From CAZDKK01 sp964506245 (GTDB lineage: Bacteria > Eisenbacteria > RBG-16-71-46 > CAIMUX01 > WJJG01): a stretch of DNA of 40,546 nucleotides. The DNA lies in contig CAZDKK010000045.1 of the NCBI GenBank assembly GCA_964506245.1, positions 1 through 40,546 on the forward strand. Reading direction: 5' to 3'. The translations under genes were made by a program, and so were the position numbers. Below, piece by piece: positions 35,054-40,546 of this stretch (position 1 is the first letter of the stretch; the number at the start of each line of letters is the position of its first letter). The notes under the pieces are model-generated. The model was given only the letters and a program-made list of their open reading frames with translations, was not told where the DNA came from and made no database searches.

Positions 35054-36057
35054 CCCACGTCGATCCTCGCGGAATGGGGCTCGATCGGCCCTACGGCAAA
35101 GCCCTGCGGATTCACAGAGACGACGCCGTTGCTGAAGCGTCTGCGCCAGGTACCGGAGGGGGTCTTCTCGGCCGGGCCGAGCGGATCACGGAGCGACCAA
35201 GCCAAGTCATGTGCCCCCGTCCAGATCGGATCACAAACGCCACCGCGCTGCTCGTGAACGGCCACCAGAGCACGCTCGGCGAGGCAGGCGGTAGCGACGG
35301 CAATCGTGGTGTAGCGCCGGATCTTCTCGTCATCCCAAGCTGGGTCATACAGGGCCTGGATCACGGGCACGATGCCTTGGGCCTCAAGCTCGACGATCCC
35401 GTACTGCCGCGGATCGGGGCGGCCTTCCCACCAGGTGTGCCACGTCTTGGGGGCGCCTTCTCCGCTCCATCCATCGCCAGGGGTGAAGCAAGTGGGGTGG
35501 AACCGGAACCCCTCCAGCTTCACGTAGTCAAAGTGCGAGATCATGCTCAACGGCGAGTAGTACTCGTTCGGCCCACCGCCCATGGAGGGCGAGGACGTGG
35601 CCTCCGCAAGCGCGTGAGCGTTGCGGCTGTACGCGTCAGGGTCGTGACAGCCATCGCACCGTGCCCAGAATGGTCTGTGCATGATCGCGTCCAGGTGCAG
35701 CCCGGAGGCGCCCTTGGCCCTGACCTTCGTCTCGCACTCGCGGATCGCGTCGGCCCAAGGGAGCGGCTTGGACAGATCGACTGCCCAGCGACCGTTACCC
35801 ACTTGTCCCCACCCATGGATCCGCGATCCGTCGCGGCGCCGCATCCAGGCGTCGTGCTGTGCCACGAAGCGATCCCAAGTGGCGCGCGGATCGTGGGTGA
35901 GGGGCGGATCATCCGCGTCGAGAACGGACAACTCGTTGAACATCAGCGCATCCGGTGCGCAGGCCAGGGGCATCTTCCCGACGAACAGGCGATAGTGGCC
36001 GACGCCATCCCGAATGCTCCTCACCGCACCCATGTTCCAGGCAGAAAAGCGGTTCAT
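35050..36057 (-). CDS. Glycoside-hydrolase-like TIM-barrel protein (GHL15-like)
   Basis: A 335-residue protein. ATG 36057 was chosen because GGAGG lies eight bases upstream; ATG 36063 would be too close. The layout resembles putative glycoside-hydrolase-like families (GHL15 or DUF4015 type): FVAQHDAWMRRRDGSRIHGW, then WAVDLSKPLPWADAI, and GASGLHLDAIMHRPFW with D123 at the usual strand-4 acid position. Later come VPVIQALYDPAWDDEK and the closing block WRRRFSNGVVSVNPQGF typical of the barrel's C-terminal strand. It has no signal peptide. Catalysis on a glycan is inferred. A sugar hydrolase is unexpected between recombination genes and the integrase; it could act on host surface glycans or be cargo. 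Confidence 0.7.
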   Translation of the reverse strand: MNRFSAWNMGAVRSIRDGVGHYRLFVGKMPLACAPDALMFNELSVLDADDPPLTHDPRATWDRFVAQHDAWMRRRDGSRIHGWGQVGNGRWAVDLSKPLPWADAIRECETKVRAKGASGLHLDAIMHRPFWARCDGCHDPDAYSRNAHALAEATSSPSMGGGPNEYYSPLSMISHFDYVKLEGFRFHPTCFTPGDGWSGEGAPKTWHTWWEGRPDPRQYGIVELEAQGIVPVIQALYDPAWDDEKIRRYTTIAVATACLAERALVAVHEQRGGVCDPIWTGAHDLAWSLRDPLGPAEKTPSGTWRRRFSNGVVSVNPQGFAVGPIEPHSARIDVG

Positions 36058-36062
36058 CGCCA

Positions 36063-36350
36063 TCACCTCCCGAGATCGCCTTGTGCAAGTGCGCTGGCCG
36101 TCATGGCGCCCTCCCGGGCGGCCCCGGGGTTCTCGGCATCCCCCGGGACCGCCCATCTGCTCGGGTGACACGTGAGGAGGTAGCGTCGTTCTGCGCTGCG
36201 CCAGCAGGCCAGCGCCGGCTCGACTGCGGACGGCACGCCACGAGACATGCTGATGAGATATGTCCCGTAGGCGTCCACCGCCGCCAGCCGGAGCCGCTCC
36301 TGCTCCTGGCGCGCGCGGATAGTGTCGAGGTTGCTCGGGAGCTCATGCAC
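36063..36350 (-). CDS. Small hypothetical protein of the element
   Basis: A 95-residue protein. GTG 36350 was chosen because AAAGGAGC lies about eight bases upstream; the longer frame has no start signal. It overlaps the stop of the previous gene by 8 bp and stops 5 bp before the next start. The N-terminal half is helical (NLDTIRARQEQERLRLAAVD); CWRSAERRYLLTCHPSRW follows. The family is unknown. Confidence 0.6.
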   Translation of the reverse strand: MHELPSNLDTIRARQEQERLRLAAVDAYGTYLISMSRGVPSAVEPALACWRSAERRYLLTCHPSRWAVPGDAENPGAAREGAMTASALAQGDLGR

Positions 36351-36585
36351 AGGCGCCGCTCCTTTCCCGGCAGTGAGCGACCCTGGCACGCCAGAGCCGC
36401 GCCAGGACGCGCATGTGATGCCTCTCTGCCCGCGCGACCTCGCCCTGGTAGGCGGCGAGAATCAGGGCGTTGCGCGGAGATCTCGCCCGAGCTGCGAGGA
36501 GATCCTCGTAGGCGACACGACAAAGAGCCCGCGCTGCCTCTTCCGCTCGCTCGGCTTCGTGCAAGGGGGTCTCACATCGTCTCAT
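36343..36585 (-). CDS. Small helical hypothetical protein of the element
   Basis: An 80-residue protein starting at ATG 36585, with AGGAG six bases upstream. An in-frame ATG at 36708 overlaps the RusA stop (ATGA) and also has GAGGAG upstream, so a 121-residue form is possible, but the extra 41 residues are Gly/Pro-rich and span an inverted repeat. The body is one or two long helices (HEAERAEEAARALCRVAYED, GEVARAERHHMRVLARLWRA). There is no recognised family. Confidence 0.65.
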   Translation of the reverse strand: MRRCETPLHEAERAEEAARALCRVAYEDLLAARARSPRNALILAAYQGEVARAERHHMRVLARLWRARVAHCRERSGACA

Positions 36586-36606
36586 CTCAGTCTCCTGCGA
36601 CGGGCC

Positions 36607-36688
36607 GGGCACCCCGGAACGGAGGCGGGATTCGCCGAGCCGACCGGTGGCGGGCAGGGAAGCCCGCGGACCCCCGCCCGGGGTGCCC
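36607..36688. repeat. 11-bp inverted repeat between RusA-like and small helical genes
   Basis: GGGCACCCCGG (36607-36617) and CCGGGGTGCCC (36678-36688) are perfect complements with a 60-nt loop. They fall in the segment that is either a gap or the N-terminal extension of the small helical gene; a structured gap is the simpler reading. Confidence 0.5.
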
Positions 36689-36704
36689 TGGCTGGGTAAC
36701 TCCT

Positions 36705-37364
36705 TCATCCCACGATCTCCTCGACCTCGATAAGCGCTCCGGTTTTGCCGTCCATCGTGTACATCTTGCGCAGGACCTCCACGACAATCAGTGCATCGTC
36801 CTTCCAGATAATCCCCGTCAGCGCGTCCTCGGTTGAGCGCGCGAGCTTGAGCACGTCGGGCTTTACCGCGGGGTACGCTGGTGCGCTGGGGCGCAGGCCA
36901 CGCTTGCCGAAGTGCCCCTTAGGACGACCGACGATGAAGGTCATGCTCACGCGCAGCGGGCCGTCGAGGATCCGCTCCCACGCCGCCCGCATCGCGAATG
37001 CCTGGACCGTGCGCTTCCAATCCACGGCCTGCGGGTTCGCCTCAGTAAGCACAGGCCTGGTCCAGCCCTTCGGCACGAACGCCCGCTTGCTGCCGCCAGG
37101 CTGCGGCTTGCCGGGGATGCGCAGCGTGATCTTCTGCCCAATGACGAGTGACTGCCCGATATCGGCCCAATCGGGGCCGGGCTCGTCGGGCTGCGGCGCC
37201 GGCGCCGCGGGGGCGACGCTTCGCGGTTCATGCGTGCGGCAGAACTTCGTGATCACGCCGGTGGCCTTGTTGGATCGGCAGCCGCAGGGTTCCAGCGCCA
37301 GGCGGTCGGCGTCGCAGCCGCCCCACAGGCACGCGACCTGGTCCCGCACCGGGTCAGAACACAT
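36705..37364 (-). CDS. RusA-like Holliday junction resolvase with an N-terminal cysteine cluster
   Basis: A 219-residue protein. The RusA domain (about 78-219) shows IPGKPQPGGSKRAFVP, MTFIVGRPKGHFG and the catalytic block AVKPDVLKLARSTEDALTG with D170 and D180, then WKDDALIV with D189/D190. RusA enzymes are about 120 residues; here about 75 residues precede the domain and include C12, C17, C27, C29, C42 and H45, a likely zinc-binding module, then a Pro-rich linker. ATG 37364 overlaps the Lar-like stop by 11 bp and has GAGGACAGG upstream. It should resolve branched DNA during element recombination or replication. The zinc module may be a fused phage gene. Confidence 0.9.
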   Translation of the reverse strand: MCSDPVRDQVACLWGGCDADRLALEPCGCRSNKATGVITKFCRTHEPRSVAPAAPAPQPDEPGPDWADIGQSLVIGQKITLRIPGKPQPGGSKRAFVPKGWTRPVLTEANPQAVDWKRTVQAFAMRAAWERILDGPLRVSMTFIVGRPKGHFGKRGLRPSAPAYPAVKPDVLKLARSTEDALTGIIWKDDALIVVEVLRKMYTMDGKTGALIEVEEIVG

Positions 37365-37614
37365 CGGGCCTGTCCTCGCTGTCGGGGTGGTCGTCCTGAG
37401 GTCTTGGCCGGCGGTGGGCGGCCGCCGGGCCTGGTTGCGCTGTCGCCCCAGCGTTTCCGCGATTCATCTCGCGCCACTCTTCGACCGCTCCCGCCTGTCG
37501 GCGGTGCTTCTTCGTGCTCTTCCCGCAATCGAGACACTTCACGAGCGCCTGGGCGGCCACGAAGACCCCCGGCGAGCCTCCGCACGTGCACTTGGGTAGG
37601 TAGCTCATCGCCAT
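37354..37614 (-). CDS. Lar-like zinc-ribbon protein
   Basis: An 86-residue protein from ATG 37614 (Met3 is an alternative), one base after the ATPase stop. The pattern C-x-C-G-G-x-P at 9-14, VKCLDCGKSTKKHR with a second C-x-x-C, then AVEEWREMNR matches the Lar restriction-alleviation family (CxxC, CxxCG, A-x-x-W-N). In phages and Rac, Lar modulates host type I restriction. The C-terminal 35 residues are polar and may be linker. The first metal pair is C-x-C rather than C-x-x-C, so function is likely but not certain. Confidence 0.7.
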   Translation of the reverse strand: MAMSYLPKCTCGGSPGVFVAAQALVKCLDCGKSTKKHRRQAGAVEEWREMNRGNAGATAQPGPAAAHRRPRPQDDHPDSEDRPDVF

Positions 37615-37615
37615 C

Positions 37616-39613
37616 TCACGCCACCCCCGCTGGTTCCTGCGCGACGACGGGCACGACGGTCCCGTCCTCGATCCAGAAGACCCCGAGCTGATCGTTCGTA
37701 GCCGCGGTTGGCTGAACCGCTGTCGCCAGGATCACCGTCGTCTCGATCTCGCCCGCGATCGCCTCCATCCCGCGCATGAGCAGTCCACGATTGCCCCGGT
37801 CGAGCATCTCCGCCTCGTCGATCACGAGGATTCGCAGGCCTGAGAGGATCGAGACCGCCTGCGCCAAGGCCACGCCGAGCCGCAGACGCTCGGAAGTCGA
37901 GAGATTCTCGGGTGGGAGCGCCAGGTTGGACCCGCCACGAAACACGTCCAGGTCCACCCCGCGCTCGGCCCGGATCGCCACCCGGTACTCGCCGCCGGTG
38001 ATCGTGGCGAGCTGCTCGTTGATCCGCTGCTCGAATGGGCTGATTTGCTCAGCCAGGATCCGCGCCGGGAGGCCTCGGGGCTCAAGGGCGGGGACGAGCT
38101 CCTCGAGCACGGAGACGACCCCGCGCAGGGAGGCCACCTCCGCCTCGAGCTGCTTGCGCTCGTCGGCCGAGCGGGCTGCCGCCTCAATCTCCCGGAGCTC
38201 GGCCTGCGCCGTTCCCAGGCGGGCGGTCGCGGTCTGGAGTGCCAGCTCCGCGCGGAGAATCTCATCGGTTGGACTCGCGTCGGCCGGGTACTGCTCTTCG
38301 ATGCGGTCCAGCTCGGCTTGGATCGCGTCCACCGAGGCCTCGGCCGAGCCAGCGTTCCGCGCTGCGGTCTCGCGGACCGATGCGAGCTCGGCCTCGCAGT
38401 GCTCGAGGGATACGCGCGCTTTCTCTGTCTCGGCTGCCGCCACGATCTCGGCCGCCCGCGCCTTCTTCGCCGCGCCGGCGGCCTTCCGCGCGGCGGCTTC
38501 GAGCTCCGGCACCTGCGCCTTGCGCTCTTCGACGCGCTGCGCGAGCACGGGGCAGGGGTCCTCTGTGACGCCGGCGGGGCAGGAGGTGTCGCCGGTGCGG
38601 GCCTGCCGGACCAGTTCTTCCGCTGCCGAGGACCTGGACTCCGCGCTCACGCGCTTCTCCCGCGCGCGGTCCTCGACAATCTCCGCCGCCCGGTAGACCT
38701 CACGGCGCCCCGCGACCTGAGCTGTCAGCTCGTCGATGGATGGACCCATCGGAAGCGCCTGCTGCGCTTGGTCCGCCCGGTCGGCGAGTTCGGCCGCCCG
38801 CTGCTCGAGCGCGCGCATCCGCTCTCGGGCGCCGCTCCACTCGGTGTGCTGCTGACGCAGAGCCCCGAGCTTCTCGCGCAGCGAGGCCTCTTCTGCCGTG
38901 AGGAGCTCCACGCTCTTGCGGGTGGTCTCCGCCCACAGCGTCCCGCCGTTCGCGACCGCCGGCAGGGCCTTGAGCTTCGCCTCCGCCTCGGCCAACTCGC
39001 GCTTCCGCTTGGTCCGGGCCTCGTAACAGAGCCTGTAGGCTTGGGCCAGCTCAGCCGGCCCGTAGGGCCCCCGCGCGACCTTGCGCAGACCGACGAGCAG
39101 GGAACCGATTGCCCCGTCGCTCAGGCGCATGGCCTCCGCGCGCCGCTGGACGTCCTCCAGCGAGACCACGGGGGAGATCACGGCCGAGAGGACCTCAGAG
39201 CGCTCCCTCGCGCTCAGGCGCAGCAGGTGCGGCATGTCGAGCAGGGCCTCCACCAGGTCGGCGGACAGGCCGCGCTCGGCCAGGTCCGGGCAGAGGCCCT
39301 TGACGCCCGTTGGGCCGGCGCCGTTGCGCCCGCGCTCGATGACCATGCCCTGCAGGTCGCCGGAGGGGAGCGCCGCGTCGTACTCCAGACGGACCGAGCA
39401 CGCGATAGCTCCCCGCCGGACCAGGCTGTCCGCCCCGCGGCCGGCGGCGTCCGTCGAGCGACAGCGGCCGGTGAGGGCATACAGGATCGCGTCGCGCACG
39501 CTGGACTTCCCTGCGCCGTTGCGGCCGATCAGGAGGTTCATGGGCCGGCTAAGGTCGATGTCGGCCTCGGTCAGGCCGAGGAAGTCCTTCACGATCAAAC
39601 GTTGGAGCTTCAT
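37616..39613 (-). CDS. SbcC/Rad50-like SMC-type ATPase
   Basis: A 665-residue ABC-type DNA-repair ATPase. ATG 39613 overlaps the previous stop (ATGA). Walker A is GRNGAGKSS (30-38). Coiled-coil arms cover about 190-310 and 365-500 (Ala/Glu/Arg heptads such as AELADRADQAQQA and AELREIEAAARSADERKQLE). At the hinge C345 and C354, in SCPAGVTEDPCP, may form a zinc hook, with spacing C-x8-C rather than Rad50's CxxC. The signature is NLSTSERLRLGVALAQA and Walker B is ILVIDEAEMLD. It is shorter than SbcC (about 1050), as in phage versions. No SbcD/Mre11 nuclease is next to it; a partner may lie outside the window. Confidence 0.92.
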   Translation of the reverse strand: MKLQRLIVKDFLGLTEADIDLSRPMNLLIGRNGAGKSSVRDAILYALTGRCRSTDAAGRGADSLVRRGAIACSVRLEYDAALPSGDLQGMVIERGRNGAGPTGVKGLCPDLAERGLSADLVEALLDMPHLLRLSARERSEVLSAVISPVVSLEDVQRRAEAMRLSDGAIGSLLVGLRKVARGPYGPAELAQAYRLCYEARTKRKRELAEAEAKLKALPAVANGGTLWAETTRKSVELLTAEEASLREKLGALRQQHTEWSGARERMRALEQRAAELADRADQAQQALPMGPSIDELTAQVAGRREVYRAAEIVEDRAREKRVSAESRSSAAEELVRQARTGDTSCPAGVTEDPCPVLAQRVEERKAQVPELEAAARKAAGAAKKARAAEIVAAAETEKARVSLEHCEAELASVRETAARNAGSAEASVDAIQAELDRIEEQYPADASPTDEILRAELALQTATARLGTAQAELREIEAAARSADERKQLEAEVASLRGVVSVLEELVPALEPRGLPARILAEQISPFEQRINEQLATITGGEYRVAIRAERGVDLDVFRGGSNLALPPENLSTSERLRLGVALAQAVSILSGLRILVIDEAEMLDRGNRGLLMRGMEAIAGEIETTVILATAVQPTAATNDQLGVFWIEDGTVVPVVAQEPAGVA

Positions 39614-39930
39614 CGGGCACCCCCTTGGTGGGGGAAGCGGCCGCCGAAGCTCTGTACCTCGCGCCAGACCGAGAGGCCGAGCTTCCAGGCGCAGAATGCG
39701 TCCATGTCGGTCAGCCTGTTATTCTGCGCGTACTCGCGGATGGATTTGAGGAGTTGATCCCAGGGATCGCCCAGGTCATGCGGGCTGCCGCCGTTCAGCG
39801 CGCGGACCCGCGCGGCGGCCTCCTGGCGGGAGCGATGATCGGACTCGGCGATCCACTTCCCGGCCGGGTCGTAGTGGCCAACGGTCCAGAGCTCGTGGGG
39901 AGCGCTCTCGGATTCGATGTAGACGTACAT
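39610..39930 (-). CDS. Hypothetical protein upstream of the SbcC-like ATPase
   Basis: A 106-residue soluble protein. ATG 39930 has GGAGGG seven bases upstream, lying just after the TAG of the upstream gene. The sequence begins MYVYIESESAPHELWTVGHY, a small beta-sheet start, then SDHRSRQEAAARVRALNGG and a helical C-terminus with FCAWKLGLSVWREVQSF. The N-terminal pattern (W-x-V-G-x-Y-x-P-x-G-x-W) is common in small phage proteins, but I cannot name a family. It overlaps the ATPase start by 4 bp, so the two may work together. Confidence 0.75.
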   Translation of the reverse strand: MYVYIESESAPHELWTVGHYDPAGKWIAESDHRSRQEAAARVRALNGGSPHDLGDPWDQLLKSIREYAQNNRLTDMDAFCAWKLGLSVWREVQSFGGRFPHQGGAR

Positions 39931-39943
39931 GGCCGCGCCCTCC

Positions 39944-40546
39944 CTACCAGAGCGCCGCGGCCGCGGCCGGCTGCTGCGGCTGCGCCTGCGACGGCTGCGC
40001 GGCCCGCGCCGGGGCGGGCTGCTGAACGGGCTGCTGCGCCGGGGGCGTCACGTCCTCCATCTGGATCGCGCCCTTGACCTGCGACGACGCTGGCGGTGTC
40101 TGGTTTGGCGGCTGCGCCGCGAACGCCTCTTCGACCGTCGTGTCCCCGCCCTTGATCGCCGTGATCAGGCCCCGGAGCTGCGCGCAGATGTCGCGCCCGT
40201 CCTTCTCCGCCTTTGTCATGCTCTCCTCGGTGAAGCGGCAGCCAATCTGCCGCTCGATCATCTCCAGCGTCACCCCGATCTCCCCGAAGCGGCGGATGAT
40301 CCGGGCGATCTGCTGATTGAGCGGGGCCTTCTCCTGCAGCGCCGCAGCCTTCGCGACCTCGAATGCGCGCTCGATGATGTGGTGGGGGAGCGAACGGCGG
40401 ACGCAGTCGCGCTCGACCTTCGAGGCGCCCTGCTGGTAAACGAGGTCCAGCTCCTTGTCCGCGGCTCGGCGGTACCCGCCCCCGGAGCGCGCGATCATCT
40501 TCGAGACGCGCTTGGTCTCGGAGCGGGTGTAGTTGGTCTCGAAGTC
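39944..40546 (-). CDS. Unknown phage-type protein, 5' end outside the window
   Basis: The last 200 residues are visible; the frame enters from the right edge (DFETNYTRSETKRVSKMIAR). The body is helical and charged: RAADKELDLVYQQGASKVER, SLPHHIIERAFEVAKAAAL, EKAPLNQQIARIIRRFGEIG. It ends in a Gln/Pro/Ala-rich tail (QPVQQPAPARAAQPSQAQP) and a final Trp. The tail resembles the flexible tails of single-strand-binding or annealing proteins, and the neighbours are recombination genes, so an annealing or recombination role is possible but unproven. The RRSLPHHIIERA stretch recalls phage proteins with R-x-x-I/L-P-x-x-I motifs of unknown function. Confidence 0.7.
   Translation of the reverse strand, partial: DFETNYTRSETKRVSKMIARSGGGYRRAADKELDLVYQQGASKVERDCVRRSLPHHIIERAFEVAKAAALQEKAPLNQQIARIIRRFGEIGVTLEMIERQIGCRFTEESMTKAEKDGRDICAQLRGLITAIKGGDTTVEEAFAAQPPNQTPPASSQVKGAIQMEDVTPPAQQPVQQPAPARAAQPSQAQPQQPAAAAALW

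Larger units (their letters stand above)
33327..40546. mobile_element. End of an integrated phage-like element at tRNA-Glu
   Basis: From the tRNA onward every gene is on the minus strand in a tight, overlapping series ending in excisionase-like and integrase genes. Contents are phage-like: SbcC-like ATPase, Lar-like zinc ribbon, RusA-like resolvase and several small unknowns. No structural, packaging, lysis, replication-initiator or conjugation genes are visible, so prophage, satellite and integrative element cannot be told apart. The base composition looks less GC-extreme than the host genes. Confidence 0.75.

Noticed and set aside
34724..35257. Plus-strand frame of 177 codons in the mobile element
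   Set aside because: It opposes the coupled minus-strand genes, is Pro/Arg/Ser-rich and has no ribosome-binding site.

Overview
The window reads as bacterial chromosome of visibly high GC content up to about 33.3 kb, followed by the end of an integrated mobile element. The host looks Gram-negative: there is a probable outer-membrane barrel protein, a VAGC-type lipoprotein, Sec and Tat signal peptides, and an NtrB/NtrC pair with a textbook sigma-54 promoter. The large SbsA/Big_5-type Ig-repeat surface protein, TPR lipoprotein, DUF362 and transglutaminase-like genes recall deep-branching Gram-negative candidate phyla (FCB-type or deltaproteobacteria-like lineages). That placement is an inference and no marker here fixes it.

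Region 1 (1-5.6 kb): a small secreted or membrane protein, then dnaE (DNA polymerase III alpha) translationally coupled to a PHP-domain phosphatase. Region 2 (5.7-14.2 kb): a four-gene cell-envelope operon comprising an exported alpha/beta-hydrolase-like protein, a CsgG/TolB-N-like protein with a peptidoglycan-binding-like insert, a putative outer-membrane barrel, and a 1626-residue protein with twelve Ig-like repeats. The first three genes are joined by ATGA overlaps. Region 3 (14.2-20.2 kb): a Tat-exported DUF362 protein, a macro-domain protein, an exported transglutaminase-like protein lacking the catalytic cysteine, an extremely acidic 115-residue protein with its own promoter, a PP2C phosphatase, and a DegT-type sugar aminotransferase coupled to a SpoU RNA methyltransferase. 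Region 4 (20.4-26.9 kb): a YfhO-type membrane protein, a HIT protein coupled to UDP-GlcNAc 2-epimerase, and a TPR lipoprotein. With galE further on, this suggests cell-surface glycan synthesis.

Region 5 (27.1-30.5 kb) is a regulatory locus: an NtrB-like kinase, an NtrC-like sigma-54 activator, then a perfect -24/-12 promoter placed 27 bp upstream of a single-domain response regulator. That gene is followed by a 59-residue Lys/Arg-rich, histone-H1-like protein. The layout suggests that the two-component pair switches on the regulator and the basic protein together. Region 6 (30.8-33.3 kb): galE overlapping rarA, then tRNA-Glu(UUC).

Region 7 (33.3 kb to the end): a phage-like element apparently integrated at the 3' end of tRNA-Glu. 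All of its genes are on the minus strand in one tightly overlapping series. In transcription order these are a partial unknown protein, a small unknown, an SbcC/Rad50-like ATPase, a Lar-like zinc ribbon, a RusA-like resolvase, two small unknowns, a glycoside-hydrolase-like TIM-barrel protein, another small unknown, an excisionase-like HTH protein and a tyrosine integrase. The far end of the element is outside the window.
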